Virus record (IMG/VR): IMGVR_UViG_3300009164_000354 | Coordinates: 1-24,025 of that record | Direction: 5' to 3' (one strand) | DNA length: 24,025 bases | DNA from: a virus | Part shown: in pieces, positions 6,651-12,503 of the stretch | Layout: the number at the start of each line of letters is the position of its first letter | Position numbering within the stretch: the first letter of the stretch is position 1 | Notes under the pieces: model-generated | Seen by the model: only the letters and a program-made list of their open reading frames with translations | Told to the model about the DNA's origin: nothing | Databases searched by the model: none | Made by a program: the position numbers and the translations under genes

Positions 6651-7442
6651 ATGATTAAAGATAAAAAATTTTATAAAGATTATCCGATAGTTATTGGCCT
6701 AGCAGGTAAGGCAGCGACTGGCAAAACATCTGTTGCAGAAAAGATAGTGCCTAAGGCAGAAGTGAGTCCTGTTTCGAATCATGTCAAATGGGATCACTTA
6801 TTTTTTAGCCTACCTTTATATGAACTAGCGTCTGTGAAAAAAAACTCACTTGGCTCTAGACAGAAGGACCGTCAACTATTTTCTATTCACCAAGTGGTGT
6901 ATGATATCTTTGGCTCAAATGCCCTGGGCACCATCCCTGATTATGATATGTTTTGCCAATTAGTAAAAGATATCTACAATCTACCCATAGAGCCTGAGGG
7001 CTATAAGCCAAGATCTTTCCTTCAAAAGGCTGGAGATTTGTGCAGAGCATACGATGAAGAGTGCTTTGCTAAGTGGGGAATATTAAAAGCCAATAAATTA
7101 TTTAGATCCCATATGAGAACTCCAGAGTTTGAGGATCAAGATATGCCGATGGCTATTATCATTTCTGATGTTAGATTTGAGAATGAAGCTAAGAAAATAC
7201 TTGATCAACCCAATGGATTAATTATTTGCTATGAAGCATCTGATGAGATTAGAAATGAAAGAATGATGCGTCGAGATGGGCACGAAATGACACCTGAGCA
7301 AATGAACCATAGATCAGAACAAGAAATTGATTTGATAAAAGAAAAAGCCTCTGCTATAATTAATACCGACAACTTAAACATAGCGGAACAAGCATTAGCT
7401 ACTACAAATTTAGTTCAAACCTTTACGGACGTGTATGCCTAA
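6651..7442 (+). CDS. Deoxynucleoside monophosphate kinase-like P-loop protein
   Basis: 263 residues from the ATG at 6651; an in-frame ATG at 6645 would add two residues. Walker A is GKAATGKT (19-26). Near the middle, IISDVRFENEA (about 170-180) matches the conserved DVRFxNE segment of T4 gp1-type dNMP kinases, and MMRRDGHEMTP follows as expected for the lid region. It would phosphorylate dNMPs for phage DNA synthesis; some members act on modified nucleotides. The overlap with the next gene is eight bases. The TATAAT box ends at 6644, so the true start depends on whether transcription begins there. Family assignment is good; substrate unknown. Confidence 0.85.
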   Translation: MIKDKKFYKDYPIVIGLAGKAATGKTSVAEKIVPKAEVSPVSNHVKWDHLFFSLPLYELASVKKNSLGSRQKDRQLFSIHQVVYDIFGSNALGTIPDYDMFCQLVKDIYNLPIEPEGYKPRSFLQKAGDLCRAYDEECFAKWGILKANKLFRSHMRTPEFEDQDMPMAIIISDVRFENEAKKILDQPNGLIICYEASDEIRNERMMRRDGHEMTPEQMNHRSEQEIDLIKEKASAIINTDNLNIAEQALATTNLVQTFTDVYA

Positions 7443-7755
7443 GATATCAAAAACAGCAATGGAGCAGTCATTAGACTCTCCCATAGACCAGGTGGTGAAT
7501 ATTTTGAGTTCAGAAATATCTATTTCAACTAATCCAGTATTTATATGTGGAGTAAATAGAAAGATTAACATTGGCAATTTTGAGAATATCGACGTGTATG
7601 CAGGTATTACTTTGCCATTGAATGAAGTTTCCTTGGAAGATAAAGATAAATTAACTGAAATTATCGAAGCTGCAGCTTCATATGGCTTTTCAATTGTTTC
7701 AAAAGAAACAGGCGAAAGATATCAGTTAATTAAAGAATCACAACAAGGAAAATAA
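7435..7755 (+). CDS. Hypothetical protein, 106 aa
   Basis: Starts inside the last codons of the kinase gene (eight-base overlap). A helical N-terminus leads to a beta-rich core (FICGVNRKINIGNFENIDV and YAGITLPL) and a helix (DKLTEIIEAAASYGF). The INxGNFENIDV segment looks like a conserved phage protein core, perhaps nucleic-acid binding, but I cannot name a family. It is the last gene of the replication block before a 40-base gap. Confidence 0.7.
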   Translation: MPKISKTAMEQSLDSPIDQVVNILSSEISISTNPVFICGVNRKINIGNFENIDVYAGITLPLNEVSLEDKDKLTEIIEAAASYGFSIVSKETGERYQLIKESQQGK

Positions 7756-7764
7756 TAAACAATA

Positions 7765-7774
7765 GTTAGCTAAC
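7765..7774. promoter_or_regulatory. 10-bp perfect palindrome GTTAGCTAAC
   Basis: Perfect palindrome in the 40-base gap between 7755 and 7796, just before the ribosome site of the AT-hook-like gene. It could be an operator half-site pair or chance. Confidence 0.3.
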
Positions 7775-7795
7775 AAATATTGAAAAGGATAAAAA

Positions 7796-8107
7796 ATGAT
7801 AAAGAAATTAATGAAAAAATTATTTAATAAAAAGTCACCTGCCAAAATTGGTGGTCATGACTTAGATGATAAGGGTACCCCTAAGGAAGAAAAGCCGATT
7901 ATTTGGATGACTCCAACCACTTCTGCTAATTCAACTCCTAAAGACATTAAGATTACTCCCGCTAACCCTAAGGATGTCACTCCCAAAGCAAATACTGCAG
8001 CGCCGGCTAGAAAGCCTGGTAGACCAAAGGGACAAGTATCCAAGAACCATGGTGGCACTAAGCCAACAAAAAAGGTTGCTCCAAAAAGTAATCCAAATAA
8101 AAAATAA
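7796..8107 (+). CDS. Basic, proline-rich protein with an AT-hook-like motif
   Basis: 103 residues, rich in Lys, Pro and Thr and probably disordered after a short amphipathic Lys-rich start (MIKKLMKKLFNKK). RKPGRPKG at 72-79 has the GRP core and flanking basic residues of an AT-hook, which binds the minor groove of AT-rich DNA; this genome is AT-rich. AAAGGAT precedes the ATG by five bases. A strong terminator follows at 8126-8148. It is the first of a run of small lysine-rich genes and probably a DNA-binding or packaged protein (inference). Confidence 0.75.
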   Translation: MIKKLMKKLFNKKSPAKIGGHDLDDKGTPKEEKPIIWMTPTTSANSTPKDIKITPANPKDVTPKANTAAPARKPGRPKGQVSKNHGGTKPTKKVAPKSNPNKK

Positions 8108-8125
8108 CATATTATAGACAAAATT

Positions 8126-8148
8126 GAGAGGCGTTGCCTCTCTTTTTT
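8126..8148 (+). terminator. Intrinsic terminator
   Basis: GAGAGGC-GTT-GCCTCTC (8126-8142), 7 perfect base pairs with a 3-base loop, followed by six T (8143-8148). Ends the unit containing the AT-hook-like gene. Confidence 0.92.
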
Positions 8149-8158
8149 GCTATATAGG

Positions 8159-8166
8159 ATTACTAT
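8159..8166 (+). promoter_or_regulatory. Putative late promoter motif ATTACTAT (copy 1)
   Basis: ATTACTAT lies directly after a terminator, 32 bases before the ATG at 8199. One of six plus-strand copies of TTACTAT, all in intergenic positions upstream of genes. TACTAT would serve as a -10-like box (TAnnnT). Confidence 0.6.
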
Positions 8167-8198
8167 ATATATTACACTATTATACAAGGTAGGTCATT

Positions 8199-8348
8199 AT
8201 GGCTAAGGATAAGGGTTGGGGAAGCAAAACTTCTTCAGACAACAATTATTATAAGTTATTGAAAGATTCAGTAATGAACGTTATGGATACTCCACGTAAA
8301 GGTGGATATTATTCAAGTCAGTGGAAAGCTTTCAAGAATAAAAAGTAA
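8199..8348 (+). CDS. Small basic protein, 49 aa
   Basis: MAKDKGWGSKTSSDNN..., ending WKAFKNKK. AAGGTAGG (8185-8192) is a good ribosome site. Rich in Lys, aromatic residues and Gly (KGGYYSSQWK). First gene after the terminator and TTACTAT motif. No named family recognised. The next ATG follows the stop by two bases. Confidence 0.7.
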   Translation: MAKDKGWGSKTSSDNNYYKLLKDSVMNVMDTPRKGGYYSSQWKAFKNKK

Positions 8349-8350
8349 TT

Positions 8351-8524
8351 ATGGCTACTAAAAAGAAAAAACCAACTGCTTACCAAAAAAAGATTAAATC
8401 TGTTATGGGTGAGTATGGTCGAGGAACACTGCACTCTGGTAAAGGTGGTCCTGCTGTTAAATCGCAGAAACAAGCTATAGCAATAGCTATTTCTTCGGCA
8501 TCAAAAATAAAAAGAAAAAAATAG
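8351..8524 (+). CDS. DUF6496-like small basic protein, 57 aa
   Basis: After a Lys-rich start (MATKKKKPTAYQKKIK) the sequence VMGEYGRGTLHSG (18-30), then VKSQKQAIAIAISSA (36-50), matches the pattern of the small DUF6496 family as I remember it, seen in bacteria and phages: a VMxEYxxGxLHSG turn followed by a KQAIAIAxSxA helix. It ends in KIKRKK. Function of the family is not established. Two bases after the previous stop, so coupled. Confidence 0.8.
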   Translation: MATKKKKPTAYQKKIKSVMGEYGRGTLHSGKGGPAVKSQKQAIAIAISSASKIKRKK

Positions 8525-8537
8525 AGAGAAGGAAATC

Positions 8538-8693
8538 ATGGCTAGCATGAACAAAAAGAACGATCCATTCCGTAAGCCTTTCCCCGGTACCATGGGCGAT
8601 ATTGGCGACAAAATCAATCCTAAGGGCAGCGTAGCTCCCGCTAGTGGCGCTAAGAATTGGGCCTCAACAGTTAAGAAAACCGGCAAAAAGTAA
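8538..8693 (+). CDS. Small basic protein, 51 aa
   Basis: MASMNKKNDPFRKPFPGTM..., ending STVKKTGKK. A GAAGGAAA ribosome site stands just before the ATG. Pro/Gly-rich middle, probably little fixed structure. Its codons include more C-ending forms than its neighbours. No family recognised; member of the lysine-rich cluster. Confidence 0.7.
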   Translation: MASMNKKNDPFRKPFPGTMGDIGDKINPKGSVAPASGAKNWASTVKKTGKK

Positions 8694-8695
8694 TT

Positions 8696-8827
8696 ATGCC
8701 AATCAAAAAGTTCACTTATATTAGTGGACCTAGAATGGGAACCAACAATCAAAAGAGTGGTGGTCCCGTTATCTCTGGCATGCCAAAGAAAACTGGCTTT
8801 CCAAAGAAAAAGAAAAAAAAGAAATAA
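8696..8827 (+). CDS. Small protein with oligolysine tail, 43 aa
   Basis: MPIKKFTYISGPRMGTNN..., ending in seven consecutive lysines before TAA. The ATG lies two bases after the previous stop. The end is a long purine run (mostly A), which could cause polymerase or ribosome slippage and also sequencing error. Gly/Pro-rich centre. No family recognised. Confidence 0.65.
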   Translation: MPIKKFTYISGPRMGTNNQKSGGPVISGMPKKTGFPKKKKKKK

Positions 8828-8854
8828 CTTTATTTTATTTACTTAGGAATAACA

Positions 8855-9094
8855 ATGGCTCAAATTAAAAAACATAAAGACATGTTTCGCGTCGCTGTTC
8901 CAGGTGAAACTGGCGATCATCCTCCAATGAAGAATGATCATGGTGAAAGATTCATTCCCACTAAAGGCCGTAAAGAAAAGGACCACATGGAAACCAAGTG
9001 GCCTAATCCCCATGCCGGAAAAAATGTGAATGGTAAAAAAACACCTCAGTCTTTAGGTAAAAGGCTAACTAACACTAAGCAAAAGATGAAGTAA
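8855..9094 (+). CDS. Small basic protein, 79 aa
   Basis: MAQIKKHKDMFRVAVPGETG..., very hydrophilic, with many Lys, His and Pro and few hydrophobic residues, so likely disordered or RNA/DNA-binding. A TTAGGAAT ribosome site precedes the ATG. The stop overlaps the next start (TAATG). The ETGDHPPMKNDHGERFIPTKGRKEKD part, read in pieces, has a repeated charged/turn character. No named family. Confidence 0.7.
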   Translation: MAQIKKHKDMFRVAVPGETGDHPPMKNDHGERFIPTKGRKEKDHMETKWPNPHAGKNVNGKKTPQSLGKRLTNTKQKMK

Positions 9095-9381
9095 TGCCTG
9101 CCAAAAAAGATTCACGCCTAACCAAAGCTGGTGTTTCTGGCTATAATAAGCCCAAGAAAACACCAAGTCATCCCACTAAGTCGCATGTAGTTGTGGCTAA
9201 GTCTGGTGATCAAGTTAAAACTATTCGCTTTGGTCAACAAGGTGTTTCAGGCTCGCCTAAAAAAGAAGGTGAGTCTAAAGCCTATAGGGCACGCAGAGAA
9301 GCATTCCAAGCACGACACGCCAAGAATATTGCCAAAGGCAAAATGTCAGCCGCGTATTGGGCTAATAAGGTTAAATGGTGA
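9094..9381 (+). CDS. Conserved-type small phage protein with RFG...ARH...YWA signature
   Basis: 95 residues. After a basic, flexible start there is VKTIRFGQQGVSG (about 41-53), then YRARREAFQARHAKNI (64-79) and AAYWANKVKW at the C-terminus. An RFG strand followed by an ARRxxFxARH helix and a final YWxxxxW resembles a family of short proteins I know from large tailed phages; its function is unknown to me. Overlaps the preceding stop by one base. Confidence 0.75.
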   Translation: MPAKKDSRLTKAGVSGYNKPKKTPSHPTKSHVVVAKSGDQVKTIRFGQQGVSGSPKKEGESKAYRARREAFQARHAKNIAKGKMSAAYWANKVKW

Positions 9382-9387
9382 CTAATT

Positions 9388-9651
9388 ATGGAAGCTGTTA
9401 CTGTTGCCATAATTGCTGCCGTCGGCGCTATACTTGCAGCGTTAGTTCAAAAAAGTAGATCAGAAAATAAAAGTGATCATAATACCGTTGCAGAGTTAAT
9501 AGGCGACGTAAAAGATGAGATTTTACACCTGCATCACAAGGTTGATCATCTTGATGAGCAAGTTGATAAAGTCGATGACCAGATGCATGACCACATGATG
9601 TGGCATTATAAAAAATCAAGTGAAAAAAAAATAAAATCAACGGAGGTATAA
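9388..9651 (+). CDS. Membrane-anchored coiled-coil protein, DUF2746/holin-like
   Basis: 87 residues. One N-terminal membrane helix (about 2-20, AVTVAIIAAVGAILAALV) followed by a charged region and a heptad coiled coil (about 33-66), unusually rich in His and Asp (HLHHKVDHLDEQ), then a Lys-rich end. This TM-plus-coiled-coil plan resembles DUF2746 proteins of actinobacteriophages, often listed as holin-like or minor membrane proteins near lysis genes. The endolysin lies about 1.1 kb downstream. The His/Asp-rich coil could bind metal, which is a guess. Confidence 0.7.
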   Translation: MEAVTVAIIAAVGAILAALVQKSRSENKSDHNTVAELIGDVKDEILHLHHKVDHLDEQVDKVDDQMHDHMMWHYKKSSEKKIKSTEV

Positions 9652-9653
9652 TC

Positions 9654-9785
9654 ATGGCCATGAAAAAGAAAGCAGCTGCACCTAAGAAAACAGCTTCGAA
9701 AAAGACAGCTGGTATGACTGCAGCTCAAAAGAAACTTCCCCCCTTTATCCAGGCTGCAATAGCTAAGAAAAAGAAGAAGATGTAA
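9654..9785 (+). CDS. Small Lys/Ala-rich protein, 43 aa
   Basis: MAMKKKAAAPKKTASKK..., a histone-H1-like Lys/Ala/Pro start, then a short helix (LPPFIQAAIA) and a KKKKKM end. GGAGG lies seven bases before the ATG and overlaps the end of the previous gene. Followed by a strong terminator (9804-9841). Likely a nucleic-acid-binding peptide by composition only. Confidence 0.7.
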   Translation: MAMKKKAAAPKKTASKKTAGMTAAQKKLPPFIQAAIAKKKKKM

Positions 9786-9803
9786 TTTAATCGTTTTAAT
9801 TAA

Positions 9804-9841
9804 AGAGGGCTATGACTATATGTCATGGCCCTCTTTTTTTT
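9804..9841 (+). terminator. Strong intrinsic terminator
   Basis: AGAGGGC-T-ATGAC / GTCAT-G-GCCCTCT: a 13-bp stem (9804-9816 with 9822-9834) including one T-G wobble, 5-base loop, then seven T (9835-9841). Ends the lysine-rich operon starting at 8199. Confidence 0.93.
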
Positions 9842-9850
9842 GCATCTATC

Positions 9851-9858
9851 ATTACTAT
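9851..9858 (+). promoter_or_regulatory. Putative late promoter motif ATTACTAT (copy 2)
   Basis: ATTACTAT ten bases after the terminator T-tract and 41 bases before the ATG at 9900. Confidence 0.6.
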
Positions 9859-9899
9859 AGATATATCAATATTTATGTCTAATCGAAAGGCTAGAAAAT

Positions 9900-10109
9900 A
9901 TGGCGAAGCCAGCCGATAAAAAGTGGATTCAAAAAGCCATTAAAAGACCTGGAGCATTCACTGCCAAAGCTAAAAAAGTTGGCAAAACTCCAGCAGGATT
10001 TGCTGCGACAGTTACAAAAAACCCAGCTAAATACAGTAAACTAACTGTACAACAAGCTAATTTTGCTAAGACTTTAAAAAAAATAACAAATAAAAATAAG
10101 AAAAAATGA
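9900..10109 (+). CDS. Small basic phage protein, WIQKAIKRPGA family-like, 69 aa
   Basis: MAKPADKKWIQKAIKRPGAF..., then repeated Lys/Ala helices and a KNKKK end. The opening KxWIQKAIKxPGA followed by an ANFAKTLKK helix matches a pattern I know from many short phage proteins, though it has no function that I can name. An AAAGG site lies nine bases before the ATG. The stop overlaps the next start by four bases (ATGA), coupling it to the M15-like peptidase. Very high lysine content suggests nucleic-acid or virion interior association. Confidence 0.75.
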   Translation: MAKPADKKWIQKAIKRPGAFTAKAKKVGKTPAGFAATVTKNPAKYSKLTVQQANFAKTLKKITNKNKKK

Positions 10110-10732
10110 AAAACAATAGACCCTATACTGGTACGGCCGACGTAAAAGTTAATAAACAAAAGTCTAGGCCTGGAGTAACAGCTCTTTATGATCGTATTTG
10201 CTATTTTTTTCAAATGCGACCTCTTGGAACTTTAACGTCTAACGTAATTTCTGTACACTATACTGGTAGGGCTTTTGACGTTGGACCTATATTGCCAGCA
10301 GATGGTGATTTTAGATATTTAAATATAAATTTGTTAAGATTTTTATCAGATGGTGCAGAGGGGTTAGGTATAGAGGAAATCCATGATTATTGTGGGGTAT
10401 ATCTTCCAGGGACTAAGACATCAGCGATCCCCCGTTATGCAAGACCTGCTTCAGAGCCTCCGGAAATATATACGGAAAGAAATATGTTTGGAGCTGGCTA
10501 TAGATGTGATAGAGCAGCTATCTCGGAATTTAATGAGAAAAGATTTTCGGGATGGAAAACTTGGGATAGAGCTGCTCACTTGCGTCACGGTGGAACTACC
10601 ATCGGATCGACTCATATACATGTAGAAGTAAGTCCTGCAATGGCAGACAATCCATCTTTAATGATAGCAAACTTTAATAAAGCTTTTAAAGTTTTTCAGT
10701 TTATAAATGGTGGCTGGCCAAGTTTTAAATAA
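10106..10732 (+). CDS. M15-like zinc peptidase, putative second lysin or virion lysin
   Basis: 208 residues. SVHYTGRAFDVG places H51 and D58 in the SxHxxGxAxD pattern of M15 (VanY/D-Ala-D-Ala peptidase-like) enzymes, and STHIHVEV supplies the last metal ligand (H172, with E174) in place of the usual WHxE. The spacing between the two parts is longer than in compact M15 domains. It has no cell-wall-binding domain or signal peptide. It directly precedes a canonical M15 endolysin, so it may be a tail-associated lysin or work on another bond. Metal site secure by pattern only; substrate unknown. Confidence 0.65.
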   Translation: MKNNRPYTGTADVKVNKQKSRPGVTALYDRICYFFQMRPLGTLTSNVISVHYTGRAFDVGPILPADGDFRYLNINLLRFLSDGAEGLGIEEIHDYCGVYLPGTKTSAIPRYARPASEPPEIYTERNMFGAGYRCDRAAISEFNEKRFSGWKTWDRAAHLRHGGTTIGSTHIHVEVSPAMADNPSLMIANFNKAFKVFQFINGGWPSFK

Positions 10733-10735
10733 TGC

Positions 10736-10743
10736 ATTACTAT
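10736..10743 (+). promoter_or_regulatory. Putative late promoter motif ATTACTAT (copy 3)
   Basis: ATTACTAT starts four bases after the preceding gene's stop and ends 31 bases before the endolysin ATG at 10775; followed by TATATTAAAT and a TAGGAG ribosome site. Confidence 0.6.
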
Positions 10744-10774
10744 TATATTAAATAAGAAAATAGGAGATTAATAA

Positions 10775-11581
10775 ATGAGTTTACCTTTTATCAAACTTGT
10801 AGTACCTACGGCTCTTAAGCAGTATAAGAATGGTCAGTTAGCTGACAGCGTACTTGCACCCATTAAGACTGGCGGAAAAATGTATGCCCCCGTCGCAGCA
10901 GAGTTTAACAAGTTGTATGACGCAGCAATTGTTGCTGGCATCAAGCTAAAGAACGTTGGCGACTACCGCTCATTCGAAGGTCAGCTGTCCATGTTTATGG
11001 ATCGTTATGTAACAACTGATACTGGCACTGGCGTTACCCGTCAATATGAGGGTAAGACCTGGTGGTTGAAGAAGGGCAAAGCCCCGTCAGCCGCCCCAGA
11101 CCCAACTGGTCTCAAGGGTTCTAACCATGGCTGGGGACTTGCTATTGACCTTGGTTACGATCAGGGCGGCAAGACCGCTTCGTTTGGTCTCAATGTTCCT
11201 GCCTTCCAGTGGATGTGTGAAAACGCCCCCAAGTATGGTTTCTACCTTCAGGGAGATAACCCTGCTTCTAAAGAATTTGAGGCATGGCACTGGCAGTACT
11301 GTCTTGGCGACGCTGCCCCCAATGGCGCAGTACAGGCTGCTCCAGCAGCAGCCCCAGCTGCACCTGCTGGCGGTGGCATGCACTTTGATTACCCAGGTGC
11401 TCCAGTAGGTCTTGGTTCTAAAGGAGCGTCAGCTTCTTTGGTTCAGGCAATCATTGGAGCAAAAGCAGATGGCGATTTTGGCCCCAAGTCTGTTGCTTCA
11501 CTAAAGGCATGGCAAACAGCAAATGGCCTCACTGCGGATGGCTCTGTTGGTCCTGTAACATGGAAGAAGATGTTCGGCTGA
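10775..11581 (+). CDS. Endolysin: M15 (VanY-like) peptidase with PG_binding_1 domain
   Basis: 268 residues in two domains. The peptidase (about 1-178) shows DYRSFEGQ (R65), SNHGWGLAIDLGY (H118, D125) and EFEAWHWQY (E169, H172), the full zinc and catalytic set of M15 D-Ala-D-Ala endopeptidases/carboxypeptidases. A linker of Ala/Pro (187-200) leads to a peptidoglycan-binding domain (about 210-268: ADGDFGPKSVASLKAWQ, then GLTADGSVGPVTWKKMF). It degrades peptidoglycan cross-links for release of progeny. No signal peptide, so it needs a holin. The gene is visibly more GC-rich with more C-ending codons than its neighbours, which suggests recent acquisition or selection for high expression. Overlaps the lipoprotein start by one base. 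Confidence 0.93.
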   Translation: MSLPFIKLVVPTALKQYKNGQLADSVLAPIKTGGKMYAPVAAEFNKLYDAAIVAGIKLKNVGDYRSFEGQLSMFMDRYVTTDTGTGVTRQYEGKTWWLKKGKAPSAAPDPTGLKGSNHGWGLAIDLGYDQGGKTASFGLNVPAFQWMCENAPKYGFYLQGDNPASKEFEAWHWQYCLGDAAPNGAVQAAPAAAPAAPAGGGMHFDYPGAPVGLGSKGASASLVQAIIGAKADGDFGPKSVASLKAWQTANGLTADGSVGPVTWKKMFG

Positions 11582-11772
11582 TGCGTAAAGTGATTTTAGC
11601 ATTAGTAGCTATGTTAGGTGCATTTTGTATGGGATTATTGAGTGGATGCAGCGATGCATACAGATACCCATGTCAGGATCCAACTAATTGGGAGAGTGCG
11701 GATTGTAAACCACCAATTTGTACAGCTTCTGGAACGTGTCCAGAAGAGATATATGGGAGTGTTCCTCAATGA
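11581..11772 (+). CDS. Small lipoprotein, lysis-cassette or surface protein
   Basis: 63 residues from the ATG that overlaps the endolysin stop (TGATG). Lys/Arg-containing start, hydrophobic segment (4-20) and a lipobox LSGC with C23 as the lipidated cysteine. The mature part (40 aa) has four further cysteines (C31, C42, C47, C53) in CQDPTNW...CKPPICTASGTCP, likely two disulfides. Candidates: outer-membrane spanin subunit if the host has two membranes, or a superinfection-exclusion lipoprotein or lysis accessory if the host is an actinobacterium. A longer frame begins at 11509 inside the endolysin gene, but the lipoprotein start is far more convincing. Confidence 0.8.
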   Translation: MRKVILALVAMLGAFCMGLLSGCSDAYRYPCQDPTNWESADCKPPICTASGTCPEEIYGSVPQ

Positions 11773-12074
11773 ATGAAAAGAAAAGATATACAAATAGTGA
11801 AATAAAAGCTCGTATGGTTTTATTTGTCGGTGCGAGTTTAGCATTTACATTTATGGTCATTGTATGTGGAGTGATGTACGCTTTAGTGTTCGTCACTCAA
11901 CCGATTAATCAGCAGAGTCCCAACGACAAAGCTTTTATTGATTCCCTGCTAGTTCCTATAGTTTTATTCTTGTCTGGTTGTTTAAGCGGAGTTCTCGCTG
12001 CAAACGGACTAAAGGATAAGGAAACAAAACCTACAGATAGTGGATATCAGATTTACGATCAAGATAAGAGTTAA
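11769..12074 (+). CDS. Two-TM membrane protein, holin candidate
   Basis: 101 residues from the ATG overlapping the lipoprotein stop by four bases (ATGA). Charged N-terminus (MNEKKRYTNSEIKAR), TM1 about 17-42, a loop with QQSPNDK, TM2 about 59-78 (SLLVPIVLFLSGCLSGVLAA), and a hydrophilic C-tail. Size, topology and position right after endolysin and lipoprotein fit a class II-like holin. The 9388 protein is a competing candidate; both may take part. No specific holin family motif seen. Confidence 0.75.
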   Translation: MNEKKRYTNSEIKARMVLFVGASLAFTFMVIVCGVMYALVFVTQPINQQSPNDKAFIDSLLVPIVLFLSGCLSGVLAANGLKDKETKPTDSGYQIYDQDKS

Positions 12075-12076
12075 TC

Positions 12077-12235
12077 ATGGCTGAAATGGTTTGGGATAAT
12101 CCATCCCCTAAGAAAAAGTCTAAGAAATTAACGCCAAAATTAAAAGTGAAAGCAAAAGCTCGAGCAAAGGCAGCAGGGCGTCCTTATCCAAATTTAATTG
12201 ATAATATGGCAGTAGCTAGAAAAAAGAAAAAATAA
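12077..12235 (+). CDS. Small Lys-rich protein with AKAAGRPYPNLIDNM motif, 52 aa
   Basis: MAEMVWDNPSPKKKSKK..., a helix of alternating Lys/Ala/Arg, then GRPYPNLIDNMAVARKKKK. The GRPYPNLxDN segment looks like a conserved motif that I recall from short proteins in phages and bacteria, of unknown role. Two bases after the holin-like gene and overlapping the next start by one base (TAATG). Composition puts it with the lysine-rich group at 8199-10109. Confidence 0.72.
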   Translation: MAEMVWDNPSPKKKSKKLTPKLKVKAKARAKAAGRPYPNLIDNMAVARKKKK

Positions 12236-12444
12236 TGGATGATATGACGTTTGCTGGTTTTATGCCAGCAATGAAAAATATAGAGATTACTCCATCAACT
12301 TCAATGATAACAACAGAGGGCGGATTAATCAAGGGGCATGTGATAAAATTGACGTTTGGAGATAATCAAGAAATGGTTTTCAGCACTACCGAAGAACAGC
12401 TACAGAAATTATTCTTTTTAATTTTAAAAACAGTTAATAAATAA
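12235..12444 (+). CDS. Hypothetical protein, 69 aa
   Basis: MDDMTFAGFMPAMKNIEITP..., beta-rich in the centre (HVIKLTFGDNQEMVFST) with a C-terminal amphipathic helix (EEQLQKLFFLILKTV). It starts on the last base of the previous stop. Last gene of the lysis operon; followed at once by a TTACTAT motif and a hairpin. Function unknown. Confidence 0.68.
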   Translation: MDDMTFAGFMPAMKNIEITPSTSMITTEGGLIKGHVIKLTFGDNQEMVFSTTEEQLQKLFFLILKTVNK

Positions 12445-12452
12445 ATTACTAT
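12445..12452 (+). promoter_or_regulatory. Putative late promoter motif ATTACTAT (copy 4)
   Basis: ATTACTAT begins on the base after the preceding stop. Unlike the other copies it is 104 bases from the next start codon (12557), with a hairpin and a second promoter between. Confidence 0.5.
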
Positions 12453-12456
12453 TATA

Positions 12457-12502
12457 AAATGGTGGTGTGGTGTGACTTTTAAAGAGCACTGCGCCACCAT
12501 TT
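12457..12502 (+). promoter_or_regulatory. Hairpin in the leader between 12444 and 12557
   Basis: AAATGGTGG (12457-12465) pairs perfectly with CCACCATTT (12494-12502) around a 28-base loop. A transcript started from the ATTACTAT at 12445 would begin almost exactly at the hairpin. It could be a 5' stability structure, a terminator without a clear U-tract, or a small RNA. A seven-codon frame (ATG at 12459, MVVWCDF) lies in it, too short to claim. Confidence 0.4.
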
Positions 12503-12503
12503 G

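Noticed and set aside
7855-8187. Minus-strand frame with hydrophobic segments opposite the AT-hook-like gene
   Set aside because: It is antisense to a Lys/Pro-rich frame and would run through a plus-strand terminator; no ribosome site seen.
11509-11580. Upstream extension of the lipoprotein frame into the endolysin gene
   Set aside because: It would put 24 residues before the signal peptide; the start at 11581 gives a standard lipoprotein signal.
12459-12482. Seven-codon leader peptide frame (MVVWCDF)
   Set aside because: Too short, no ribosome site, and its ATG is within the hairpin stem; not claimed as a gene.
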